Shown here in pieces: positions 11,601 to 23,781 of a stretch of DNA of 64,000 bases. The number at the start of each line of letters is the position of its first letter. Position 1 is the first letter of the stretch. Both the position numbers and the translations under genes were made by a program. Origin of the DNA: Larix kaempferi (lineage: Eukaryota > Streptophyta > Pinopsida > Pinales > Pinaceae); NCBI GenBank assembly GCA_027924585.1, contig BSBM01000964.1, forward strand, positions 3,645,001 through 3,709,000, in the 5' to 3' direction. The notes below the pieces were generated by a model. That model did no database searches and was not told the DNA's origin. It worked only from the letters and a program-made list of their open reading frames with translations.

Positions 11601-13044
11601 AATAGCATAGTAATGAATAATTCTGTGCATGAATAAATTGGTACTTATAAACTGTGCACTATTTTTAAAAGGGAAGATAATAATATGCTATATGTTGAGA
11701 TTGAATCTGCAACTATTATGATATAAACATATATATTTTAAATACTATAACACAGAAAGATAATTCTTATACTTTAGAAAGGAAAACTATTTGTTTCGAA
11801 ACAAAAGATATTTATTGAATGAAGAAAAACATTACTGTGCATTTAGGAAAACAATTATCCTTTCTTATTACTGGAAATTTGAATACTGGTTTGTAAAAGA
11901 AAAACAGTGAATTCTGAAAACGATTATCTATAGAGAAAATGATAAGGAAGACACTGATATATATCTATCTATATATATATATATATATGTACAGAAATTT
12001 GATAGTAAATAGAAACTTAAGAAAATATAACATTTGTATCTTCTCAATCATATGGCTATTTGCCTATCATATATCTATCCAACTTAATCTATCTCTGTAC
12101 TAGAGTATGATGTAGATCCACTTGCATGGGGAAAAATACAGAGAACTATTTTATTCATTCATATTCACTTCTATTTAGAATCTTAACTTACTCAGAAACT
12201 AGAATAATTGCATTTGTTTAAATAAACTTACAAAATAAAAATAGTAATTTTATTTCAGTAGAAACTTTAAAATGTTTGCAGATAGAAAAGATAATGAAAC
12301 TTGTAGATGAATATAGGGCCGAAAAACACCCAAGTAGGCCTATTCCTCTCGACCTATTTCAGAAAAAGAAGCCAACAACTGGCTTCTTGTCAACCCCCGA
12401 GCCTGATTACTGAACCACTAAGTAGATGGAATCTGTGTAGAAGCAAGGCACTCAATATGCCTTCAGCACTCAGCATCAAACTTCTATTATCAAAACATGC
12501 CTTCGGCACTCAGCATCAAACTCCTGAAACTCAATAGAGTTTTGCAGACTCACAACATGATCAACAACTTAACATATCCCCTCATCAAATATCTTGGGTG
12601 GAAACACACCAAAACCCCAAGGTAAATTTCCTCGTTAGGAAAAGTGATGAACCTCAGTTCATAATTTGATGGCTAGTATATAGACTACCTAGGTCTTTAG
12701 TGGTCAGTTTGGAATAAATGAGCATTAAGCTCCAGTCCCATCTTTCATGGCACTTTGACCACATTTCAAGGGAGTTGTCCCATACCAACAACTAGTTAGT
12801 TGAATCATGATGCTGCCACTTGTCCATTGCCTTCTACCCCAGATTCCATTCCACCTAGTGGGTCAGTGACCAATCTTTCAATAGTCCTCTTAGGTGTTTG
12901 TCTCCTATTTTATTTATTAAATAATAAAATATTGTGCAAATTACAGTCATCCTTGGACACCTGTCCAACATAAAAACTATACAATAAAAGTTAACATAAT
13001 GTTACGAACATAAAATGTTTTTTCAACAAAAAGGGTATGTTACA
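8652..13044 (-). repeat. LTR A1 (4,393 bp)
   Basis: Begins TATAACATCC on the + strand, where the other copies begin TGTAACATCC or TGCAACATCC, so the terminal TG has mutated to TA. It ends GGGTATGTTACA. The ends are inverted repeats of each other (TGTAACAT/ATGTTACA). It is unusually long but intact. A (TA)n microsatellite lies at about 11960-11990. On the strand opposite to the element it carries protein-like short frames (near 8795-9010 with one stop, and 12307-12537). Confidence 0.85.
12307..12537 (+). other. Conserved 76-codon antisense frame in LTR A1
   Basis: An ATG-to-stop frame of 76 codons on the strand opposite to the element. Equivalent frames of identical length occur in LTR A2 (21599-21829) and LTR A4 (50411-50641), with about a dozen to twenty residue differences between copies. 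The central part (residues 40-60, including NLCRSKALNMPSALS) is the best kept. The last third contains an internal duplication (CAGCACTCAGCATCAAACT and a near copy). Nothing known matches. It may be coincidence helped by moderate divergence; I do not call it a gene. Confidence 0.3.
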
Positions 13045-13083
13045 AACACCCACACTTAAGCTCAACATCGTCCTCAATGTTTC

Positions 13084-16000
13084 TTATTCTTCATTAGGTT
13101 CCTCGTGGAACAGAATTGGATATGCTGCCCGCATATTACTTTCTAGTTCCCAAGTAGCTTCATCAGGGCTAAGGTGCTTCCATTGCATCTTTACCTGCCC
13201 TATGGTGCGATTCTGAAGCATAATTTCCCTCCGGTCAAGAATACAGTCTGGTTCCACCTGAAAATCTCCTTCGGGTTCCACCTGTATATCATTCCAATTC
13301 AACAAATGAGTAGCATCGTGCACATACTTCTTTAAAACAAAAATGTGAAAAAATTGTGGATTTTTAATTTATATGGCAATGCTAATTGATATGCAACATC
13401 TTCAATCTTTGATAGGATTTCGAATGGTCCACAATACCTTGGTGCTAGTTTAGCACAACTCCCAAGCTTCAAAGAGCTTTTCTTGGGTTTTACCTTTCTA
13501 AAAACATGGTCTCCTACTTGAAATTTTCGTTCAATGCATTTCAAATCTGCATAGCTTTTCTGTCGATCTTGGGAAACCTTTAAGTTACCTTGAACTTGTT
13601 TCACGATTAGCTCCATCTCTTTCAATAAATATGGTCCTAACATTAATCTGTCTATAGGGTTATCCCAAGAAATAGGAGTACAACATTTTCTTCCATACAA
13701 AATTTCAAATGGACTTAACTTAGTAGATGCTTGATAATGATTATTGTAGGCAAATTCTGCTAAATGTAAGTAATCTTCCCACTTAGATGGTTGATCTTTA
13801 ACATACATTCTTAACATGTTTTCTAAAATCTGATTTACCCTTTCTGTTTGACCATCAGTTTGTGGGTGGAAAGAAGTGCTAAAATTTAGTTTAGTATTTA
13901 ATCCTTTAAATAGTGATGTCCAAAAATTTCCGATGAACTTAGAGTCCCGGTCAGAAATAATTACCTTTGGAATTCCGTGAAAGCGAAAAATTTGCTTCAT
14001 GAATACATCTGCAATGTTAGAAGCTTTGAAAGTGACTTTAATAGGAATAAAATGAGCAGCCTTACTTAACTTGTCCACTACCACCATTATGGAATCATTC
14101 TATTTTTGGTTTTTAGGCAAACCTGTAATAAAGTCAATACTTATAATCTCCCATTTCCATTCTGGAATTGGTAAGGGATGCAATAGTCCAGCTGGATGTT
14201 GATGTTCAACCTTAATAGTCTCACATTAAAAACATCTAGCTATGTATTCAACCACTTCATTCTTCATGTTGGGACAAAAATAATCTTTTCTTAACATAGT
14301 TATCATTTTCTGATAACCAGGATGTCCTAAATAAGGACTTTTATGAACTTTATCCAAAATCAGCAACTTAACTTTCGACATATTAGGCACACAAATTTTG
14401 TTTTTATAAATTAAGAAGCCTTTTTCATTAATACTGTAATTTGTTATTAAATTTTCAGATGAATTTTCAGCCACCTTAGCATGTAATTTTTGGTAATTTA
14501 CATCTTGCTTAATTCCTTCTTCAATCTGATTTTCTAGATCTGTTTTAAACATGCTGATTGCTGCCACAAAGTTTAATTTGGAATTTCTGCTCAAGGCATC
14601 AACAACTTTGTTTTCCTTCCCTTTTATTCGTTAAATCTCGAAATCATACTCGCTAAGGAAAGCTAGACATCTAGCTTGCCTTGTGTTAAGATTCGTTTGA
14701 TCCAATAAATACTTTAGGCCTTTAGTATCTGTTATTAGAATAAATTTTGTTCCAATCAAGTGATGGCGCCACATTTTTAGTGCATGTATCACAGCTGCCA
14801 ACTCAAGATCGTAAGTTGCATAATTATTTTCATGAATTTGTAACTTCCTTGACTCAAAAGCAATGGGATGACCTTCCTGACTTAAGACCCCTTGAAGTCC
14901 ATCGTTGCATGCATCAGTGCATATGACAAAATCCTTATTGGGATCTACAATTTTTAAGATGGGTATAGTAGCTAATAATTCTTTTAACTTATTAAAGCAT
15001 TCTTGACACTTTTGATCCCATACTAATTTCTTCCTTTTCTTCTGTAAAGAAGTGATGGGGTTAGCAATTCTAGAGAACCCTTCAATAAACTTTATGTAAT
15101 AACCTTTTATCCCCATGAATGACAGTACATCATTTACGTCTTTGGGGACATGCCATTCATTAATTGTTTTTATCTTATCATGATCAACAAAAATTCTATC
15201 TTTAGAAATTATATGACTTAAATATTGTATTTTATCTTTATAAAAGTCACATTTACTGAACTTAGCATAAAGTTGATGTTCTCTAAGTACTTGAAAAATT
15301 ATTTTTAAATGTTCATCATGCTCTTCTTTAGTTTTTGAGTAAATCAGAATATTATCAATGAACACCACTACAAACTTATCCAAATATTTATGAAGAACAT
15401 TGTTCATTAAACACATGAACACTGTCGGTGCGTTGTTTAGACCAAAAGGCATAAATATGAACTCGTAGTGTCCATAACGCATTCTGAATGCAGTTTTGAA
15501 TATATCTTCGTCTTTTATTCTGACTCGATGATATCCCTACCTTAAATTGATTTTAGTGAATATCTCTGCTCGGCGTACTTGATCAAATAGATCATCTATG
15601 CAGGGTAAGGGATATCGGTTCTTAATTGTCATTTTATTAAGCTGACGGTAATCGATGCACAATCGCATGCTACTGTCCTTCTTTTTAACAAAAATTACTG
15701 GTGCTCCCCAAGGAGATACACTTGGCCTTATGTAGTTTTTATCTATTAATTCTTTCAACTGATGTTTTAACTCATTTAAATCTAGAATATTCATCATGTA
15801 GGGAGCCTTCGAGTTTGGTACCGCACCGGGTACTAACTCAATGGTGAAATCAAGTTCACTTTTCGGAGGTAATCCTTAAATTTCTTCCGAAAATAAGTCA
15901 GAAAACTCCCTAAGGATGGGAATATCCTCTAGTTTTAACTTGTCTTCTTTAGATGAACACTCGTCATTAATAACATTAACAACAAACATTTTACAGCATT

Positions 16001-16520
16001 TTCTGGTAGCTATCTTTACTTGTAGAGCATAAATCTATCTTACTGAAATCTTCCTATGAATTCCTTTTACTGTTTCTATATTATCTTCATTATTTAAACA
16101 GGTAAAAGATTTTTCATAACAATTCAGTAAAACTCTATGCTGTTCAAGCCAGTCCAAATCAATCAACAAGTTATATGACCCTAATGGTAAAACATTCAGA
16201 TTAATTTGCGTTTTCAACCCACTTATAAATACTTCACAATCCTTGACAAACTCTGTAACTTTTCTTTTAGTACCTGTTGCAAGCTGATCTAACCATGCAT
16301 TATCAAATTTCTCTACTTTTAACTTGCAACGGTTTACTAAAGTAGGTGAAATATAACTTAGATTTGCACCTCGATCTATCAGAATAGAAATAGACTCATT
16401 TTGTATCATACCTTCAATTTTGACCATGGATGTTTGATGGTTAGCTTGACGATTTTCTAGTGCTGCATTTATTCTAGGCATTTCTCTTGCAATATCTCCT
16501 AATGTAGGTTTTGCTTGCAT
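13084..16520 (-). pseudogene. Element A unit 1: pol (protease-RT-RNase H-integrase-chromo-like), broken
   Basis: Read right to left. Protease lies at 16520-16035 with [12 protein letters not shown], where the usual D-S/T-G or the D-P-G of the sister copy has become DRG. Reverse transcriptase follows (15797-14631; [14 protein letters not shown] and then FIDNILIYSK near 15350, where the second catalytic Asp is Asn). RNase H is at about 14950-14640. Integrase zinc-binding and core parts are at 14594-13750 ([16 protein letters not shown] keeps the Glu). The tail has SPDEATWELE (13150), the signature of a chromodomain-like C terminus. At least five stops or frameshifts break it (near 16030, 15800-15480, 14630, 14225-14090, 13330). 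It cannot make an active polyprotein. Confidence 0.85.
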
Positions 16521-16524
16521 AGTG

Positions 16525-17819
16525 TGAATATTGTTTGTTGTCCTCTTGTTGCATGGGTAATATGCTCTCTTATGTGGTTCGCCATGGTCATAGCACTTTA
16601 GAGGTCCTTTATGTTCAGCATACCTATTGTTGTTATTATTGTTATTGTTGTGACTATTATTCTTAGGTACGTTTCTTGAAGCAGTAAAGTTCTGAGATGC
16701 ATTATTTCTGTAATTATTATGACTAGAAAAATTTCTGTTATTAAAACTTTTCTTAAAACTTCCAGAATTATGATTAAAATTCTTCTTTTTATAATGAAAC
16801 TAATTAGTCTTACTACTCTTCCAACCAGTTGTTCCTTCTCTTTTTCTACTTTGATCAAAACAGAAATTCACTTTTCTCATGGCCTCTTCCAAGGTGGAAT
16901 GGTTATCATACTCGATACGGTAATTTATATTGAAAGGTAGACAACTGAGAAATCTTTGCACTTTGGGCTTCTCCTCGACCATGTAAGGCACATACCTGAA
17001 CAAGCTAAGGAACTTGTTGTACAACTCTTTCATGTTCATTGTTCCCAACTTCAAATCGTAAAACTCCTTTGACTTATCTTCAAAATATTATTCTGACAAA
17101 AACTTCTTTTTAAACAAAGTTTTAAACATATTCCAAGTTACTTCTTTTTAAACAAAGTTTTAAACATATTCCAAGTTACTTCTTTTTCTTTTATACTCTT
17201 AATTCTTTTGAGATGCTACCACCAAATATCCGCCTTCCTGGTCAGATTGTAAATAGCCATCTTGGTTTTAATTAAGAAGAGTAGTCGTAAATATTAAAGT
17301 ACTTCTTCATTCCAGATAGCCATGCTTCAGTTGTCTCACCCCTCTCACTTTCACCATTAAAGGTTGGTGGCTTAATCTTTTTAAATTCTCGAGTAATCTG
17401 TTCATGGTGTTTATATTTTCTCTTTTAGAGAAGCAATCACTGTTACTGCTATCATGATCAAAGTCATTATTACTTGGATCAAATTTAGAGGATGAGTAAC
17501 TGCTCCTTTTATCATTTCTTGCTTTCTTATGCTTATGTTTGTGGGGCATTGTTTTAGAATCAGCCTTCATTTATGATTTTCTGCCTCTTTCATCATTATG
17601 ACAATTCTCCCTGAAATTCTGTTGTAGCTCCTCCTGTACTTTCAGGATCCGTTCATTCTCTTCTTTAGCAGCTCTTAATTCAGATTTTAAATCCTATACA
17701 ATGCGTAAAATTTCAGAAGACCGGTTATTTAATTCAACATAAATTCCTTCAGAATTATTATTATTAATACGTTCATTATGAGGAGATCTTTCCTTTGCTG
17801 ATTCTTCTGGTATTTCCAT
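16525..17819 (-). pseudogene. Element A unit 1: gag, broken
   Basis: Starts at the ATG at 17819 (MEIPEES) just inside the primer site. A coiled-coil-like stretch (KEENERILKVQEELQQ) follows, then a Lys/Ser-rich linker, the capsid-like part around 17350-16800, an Asn-rich tract, and a knuckle near 16570. It is broken by a TAG at about codon 42 (shared with the sister units), a TAA at 17573, a frameshift near 17420 and a private 38-bp tandem duplication (17102-17139 and 17140-17177). The knuckle reads C-x2-H-x4-H-x4-Y, so it has lost two of its metal ligands. Confidence 0.8.
17102..17177. repeat. 38-bp tandem duplication inside gag of unit A1
   Basis: Two perfect 38-bp copies starting ACTTCTTTTTAAACAAAG. 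The sister units at about 26393 and 48735 have one copy. Since 38 is not a multiple of three, it shifts the gag frame. Confidence 0.9.
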
Positions 17820-17947
17820 ACTTGCAATTTAAAGGTCAATCTGTTTTGTGCAAAAATAAAATTGAATTAAAAGTTAGTAACATAAACTTTCTGATTTTTT
17901 TTTTCTTTTGCGTGCGTGAGCCTAATTCAGGCCTAGAGTTTGAACTT

Positions 17948-17961
17948 GCACTCTGATACCA
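17948..17961 (-). promoter_or_regulatory. Primer-binding site, unit A1 (tRNA-iMet type)
   Basis: On the - strand TGGTATCAGAGTGC starts 2 bases inside the LTR A2 edge. It matches the plant initiator tRNA-Met 3' end (TGGTATCAGAG) and marks the 5' side of the internal region, which confirms that the element reads on the - strand. Confidence 0.85.
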
Positions 17962-17963
17962 TG

Positions 17964-20900
17964 TGCAACATCCAAAAAAAAATCACAAAAATTTAAAAAT
18001 TTTCTACATAACAATTAATGCCTATTCAATTTGTGCGGAATATAATAATGCATAAAAGTTGTCTTGCTGTACTAAATACCATGCTGGTTTATAGTGTAAG
18101 GTTTGCAACTAAATGATTTAAATTTATGTCTTGATATTATTCATGCTCAGCTGTACTTTTACAAAAATTCTATTGTTGATGCTATGATTGATGATTTAAC
18201 TATTTTTACTAATGTGCTTTTGCTGATGATGAGGGGGTCCTACAGACGCCCCAAGGCTTACTTAGCATTCATGCTAAAGCATGTGAATTCGTACTTGTGG
18301 CAGTTTACAGGTAAGGACTAATGTTTACGACAAGTGACCAAACAGTTTTCAGTAATATCCTTTGTAAAAATGTTTTGAGAGATAAGACATTGACAACTCT
18401 ACCGGGTGAGAAAATTTGGTTAAAGACTAAACGTTAAACCTATGCTAGCTCTTTAATTCCTTGTACAAGTTTTTATCTAGGATCATAAAGAGAGAAATCC
18501 CACCTTTATATATCTTATTATGAGCTCTAGAGGGATGCAGAACTTGTCAAGATGACGAAATCCAGATATGATTGCTTAAGCAATTAGTGCGTCTTATTTC
18601 AATGTAAACCATAATTTGTATTTGATTCTAGAGAATATCTGTATCGATCATGACTCAATTCAATGCTCAGAAAATATATGTGATTTTTATTTTAATTTCA
18701 TGTGGACTAGAAATATATGTATATTTCTTATCTCAAAGCCAACTTAGAAATTTTATGTACAAATGATTTAATATTTCATCTAGGAACTAAATAGTAGGAA
18801 TATATTATAGTTACAAGTGATAATATGATTTATTGAGTTACTAAGTTCAATACATTTGCATAGTAAAATGTATGTGTGTGCAATTCACGTGACCCCCATA
18901 TAAACTATGCAAAACCCTAGCAACACCACTATATGCACTTTACCATTCCATACGATATTGTTACAAAGTCATGTATCACGACTTACCATATAACATGTTC
19001 AATATAATTAAAAGTGTGATGTGAACGTTACTAAATGTCACATGCTGGCAGATATTAATGCTTCCTAGGCATTGAATACTCATAACTGCCGAGACAGTGG
19101 AGTTCCACCGTGGATGGTGTAGTGAGCTTGAGCACGTGATAGTTTCATGGTGTTAAAAGTTCTGTGATGAGTTGTAAAGAAAATGGTTCAAGGTTAACCG
19201 AGCTAGCTCCTTTTTGACAGTGGTAATGATGGTTCAATTAATATGGTTGGTTTGTTTCGTGTTCATGAAGTTGCCCCAGTGATCTCCACCGTTGATCTAG
19301 CAGGGCTTTGATGGATAAGGATAAAACCTACCTCCACTAATTTTATTGTGTTAATTGTTCCCTTGGCATTCGGTGTTGGTGGCTCTGAGTTTGGCCGACA
19401 GGCTGAGGGTCTTTAGGGTACACGTTTTGCATTTTAGAGGCATAATGCTTGCATTTTGAACCCATGACCTGTGGAATATTTTTAAGAGCCGAGTCTTTCA
19501 CAGTGATAACTTGCCACTAAATGCAGTTTGAGAGCTTCGTTCTTGGTGGTGATTCGAAACTGAGACCTGTTGAGAGTTTTCTTTTTAAAACTGGGCTCAT
19601 GCGAAGCTTACAGTAGTAGCTTGCTAAATTCGAGTGAAATGGTCAATACTTGTATAGTGGATGCAGTCTTCGGCTTTCCTGGTTGCTTAGTGATAAAGTA
19701 ATGAGAGGGGTTTCCACCTTCTTGGCATACGACGGCATAAAACAGTTACAGTCACACGAACTGGGCGTTCTTGTTTTTGTTTTCGAATGTAAAGTTATTC
19801 GACTCCATCCCTATAGCTTCCATACTCAAATCTAAAAGCTGTAAAGGTTATTTTATCAATACTAAATCTTTATTTAAAATAGTTTTAACCACATCTCATA
19901 TTATTGCAGGCCTAATATTTTCGATGGCTTCTCCAAACTACATTTTGGTATTGGATGCTGCTATACAGACCGGTAAGCCTCGGAGGTTACCTTGTATTCC
20001 TGGTTAGATGGAAGTGATGGCCTTCATACGTGTGTTCCGAGATCTTCATTTTTATCTTTGATAATTTGTAATTCGTCGAATTAGGGTTTTGTAAAATGTA
20101 AAAGATTTGGGGAGGATAATACTTCGACCAAAAGGGCACGAGCCTTGATGATTTTGATTTGAAATGTATAAACTGTAACAGTCGTGGGGAAGTCTTCCTA
20201 TGTACATACTTGGATAATGTAAATTTTCTGTTTCAATAAATACTGGTAGATGTTTTGAAATCTATAGACATGTTTATCCTCAGTGAAGTTCGTCAAATTT
20301 AAAATGCTTCGTTTTTCATTCTATATGAATTTCGAGGGTTAGGGTTTGACTCTATATTAAAATGTGAAACATTTAACCTGTAACTCAAAACACAGAAGGT
20401 TTTTATTCTGCTCCACGATATGATCTTAGCATCAAACCTATTTTTGTTACTTATGTTTAGAGTTTTTCTTCTATCAATGATGTAATAGAAAAACCTTCAG
20501 ATTATAACGAAATGTTTGGCTAGCTTGATCTATAGAAACGAATGAAGTTTGTATGTTTAGTTTCAAGGAAATAAAATACGTGGCTTGTCGTTATGTTTAT
20601 GAACTTTTAAAATGTTGGCCATGAGCCGAGAGTTGACGATACTATGAAGAAGAAACGAAATCTTAAGTTTGGAACCCTATTGTGAAAAATGATAAGGTTA
20701 AAGCTTAGTTTTCCAACTGTTTGTGATGTCTGAAGCTATAACTAGGTTCTGTCCAGAATGTAATGATACTCTTAATGTTTTTATTGCTACCGTTCAATGA
20801 AATCTTGATAGTTGATAGTTTGGTTTGTAAGTGAATGTTCGAAAACCCTAGGTTTGAAACATAAGACTCTATTGTATAACAACAAGGTTATTTGTTATAA

Positions 20901-22337
20901 TAAATAATTAAATACCATACTAATGAATAATTTTGTGCATGAAGAAATTGGTACATATTAACTGTGCACTGTTTTTAAAAGGGAAGATAATAATATGCTA
21001 TATGTTGAGATTGAATCTGCAACTGTTATGATATAAACATATATATTTTAAATACTATGACACAGAAAGATAATTCTTATACTTTAGAAAGGGAAACTAT
21101 TTGTTTCGAAACAAAATATATTTATAGATTGAAGAAAAACATTACTGTGCATTTAGGAAAACAATTATCCTTTTTTATTACTGAAAATTTGAATGCTAGT
21201 TTGTAAAAGAAAAACAGTGAATTCTGAAAACGATTATCTGTAGAGAAAATGATAAGGAAGACACTGATATATATATGTATGTACATAAATTTGATAGTAA
21301 GCAGAAACTTAAGAAAATATAACATTTGTATCTTCTCAATCATATGGTTATTTTCCTATCAATTATCTATCCAACTTAATCTATCTCCGTACTAGAGTAT
21401 GATGCAGATCCACTTGCATGGGAAAAAATGCAGAGAACTATTTTATTCATTCATATTCACTTCTATTCAGAATCTTAACTTACTCAGAAACTGGAATAAT
21501 TGCGTTTGTTTAAATAAAGTTACAAAATAAAAACAATAATTTTATTTCAATAGAAACTTTAAAATGTTTGCAGATAGAAAAGATAATGGAACCTGTAGAT
21601 GAAGATAGGGCCGACAAGCACCCAAGAAGGCCTGTTCCTCCCAACCTATGTTAGAAAAAGCAGTCAACAGCTGGATTCTTGTGAACCCCCGAGACTGATT
21701 ACTGAACCACTAAGTAGATGGAATCTATGTAGAAGCAAGGCACTCAATATGCCTTCAGCACTCAGCATCAAACTTCTGTATTCAAAACATTCCTTCATCA
21801 CTCAGCGTCAAACTCCTGAAACTCAATAGAGTTTTGCATATTCACAACATGATCAACAACTTAGCATATCCCCTCATCAAATCTCTTGGGTGCAAACACA
21901 GCCAAACCCGAAGGTAAATTACCTCGTTAGGAAAAGCGATGGACCTCAGTTCATAATTTGATGGCTATTATATAGACCGCCTAGGTCTTTAGTGGTCAAT
22001 TTGGAATAAATGAGCCTCAAGCTCCAGTCCCATCTTTTCAGGGCACTTTGACGACATTTCAAGGGAGTTATCCCATACCAACAACTAGTTAGTTGCATCA
22101 TGATGCTACCACTTGTCCATTGCCTTCTACCCTAGATTCCATTCCACCTAGTAGGCTAGTAACCACTCTTTCAACAGTCCTCTTAGGTGTTTGTCTCCTA
22201 TTTTATTTATTAAATAATAAAATATTGTGCAAACTACAGTCATCTTTGGACACCTGTCAAACATAAGAACTTTACTATAAAAGTTAAGATAATGTTTCCA
22301 ACATAAAATGTTTTTTCAGCAAAAAGGGTATGTTACA
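17964..22337 (-). repeat. LTR A2 (4,374 bp), shared by units 1 and 2
   Basis: Starts TGCAACATCC and ends GTATGTTACA. It is followed directly by the polypurine side of unit 2 and preceded directly by the primer site of unit 1, so this single LTR serves both neighbours. Collinear with A1 throughout. The microsatellite is short here (about 21265-21285). A 72-codon antisense frame (18103-18321) and a 76-codon one (21599-21829) are open. Confidence 0.85.
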
Positions 22338-22376
22338 AACACCCCCACTTAAGCTCAACATCGTCCTCGATGTTGC

Positions 22377-23766
22377 TTATTCTTCATCAGGTTCGTCATG
22401 GAACAAAATTGGATATGCTGCCCGCATATTAATTTCTAGTTCCCAAGTAGCTTCATCAGGGCTCAGGTGCTTCCATTGCTTCTTTACCTGCAATATGGTG
22501 AGATTCTGAAAGATAATTTCCCTTCGGTCAAGAATACAATCTGGTTCCACCTGAAAATCTCCTTCGGGTTCCACCTGTATATCATTCCAATTCAGCACAT
22601 GAGTAGAATCATGCACATAATTCTTTAAAACAGAAATGTGAAAAACATTGTGGATTTTTAAATTATATGGCAATGCCAATTGATATGCAACAACTCCAAT
22701 CCTTGATAGGATTTTGAATGGTCCACAATACCTTGGTGCTAGTTTAGCACAACTCCCAAGCTTCAAAGAACTTTTCTTAGGTTTTACCTTTATAAAAACA
22801 TGGTCTTCTACCTGAAATTCTCTTTCAGTGCGTTTCAAATCTGCATAGCTTTTCTTCCAATCTTGGGCAACCTTTAAGTTACCTTGAACCTATTTCACGG
22901 TTATCTCCATCTCTTTCAATAAATCTGGTCCTAACATTAATCTGTCTACAGGGTTATCCCAAGAAATAGGAGTACAACATTTTCTTCTGTACAAAATTTC
23001 AAATGGACTTAACTTAGCAGATGCTTGATAATGATTATTGTAGGCAAATTCTACTAAATGTAAGTAATCTTACGACTTAGATGCCTAATCTTTAACATAC
23101 AATCTTAACAGGTTTTCTAAAATCTGATTTACCCTTTCTATTTGACCATCAGTTTGTGGGTGGAAAGAATTGCTGAAATTTAGTTTAGTATTAATCCTTT
23201 AAATAGTGTTGTCCAAAAATTTTCGGTGAACTTAGAGTCCCGGTCATAAATAATTACCTTTGGAATTCCGTGCAAGCAAAAAATTTGCTTCATGAATGCA
23301 TCTGGAATATTAGAAGCTTTGAAAGTGGTTTTAACAGGAATAAAATGAGCAACCTTACTTAACTTGTCCACCAGCACCATTATGGAATCATTATGTTGTT
23401 GGTTTTTAGGAAAACCTGTAATAAAGTCAATACTTATAATCTCCCATTTCCATTCTAGAATTGGTAAGGGCTGCAATAGTCCAGCTAGATATTGATGTTC
23501 AACCTTAATAGTCTGACATTCAAAAAATCTAGCTATGTATTCAGCCACTTCATTCTTCATGTTGAGCCAAAAAAATTTTTTCTTAACATAGTTATCATTT
23601 TCTGATAACCAGGATATCCTGAATAAGGACTCTTATGAACTTCATCCAAAATCGGCAGCTTAACTTTCGACATATTAGGCACATAAATTCTGTTTTTATA
23701 AATTAAGAAGCCTTTTTCATTAATACTGTAATCTGTTATTAAATTTTCAGATGAATTTTCAGCCAC
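22377..23766 (-). pseudogene. Element A unit 2: integrase and chromo-like tail, broken
   Basis: The segment 23766-23557 carries the integrase His-His part ([14 protein letters not shown]). From 23560-23180 it has the Cys-Cys part with the first Cys changed (RFFECQT instead of RCFECQT) and the core with SIDFITG and YDRDSKF in place of SDRD. After stops and frameshifts near 23200-22840, 22838-22377 encodes the C-terminal part (PRYCGPFKILSRIG, NVFHISVLKNY) and the chromo-like SPDEATWELE. Not functional. Confidence 0.8.
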
Positions 23767-23781
23767 TTTAGCATGTAATTT

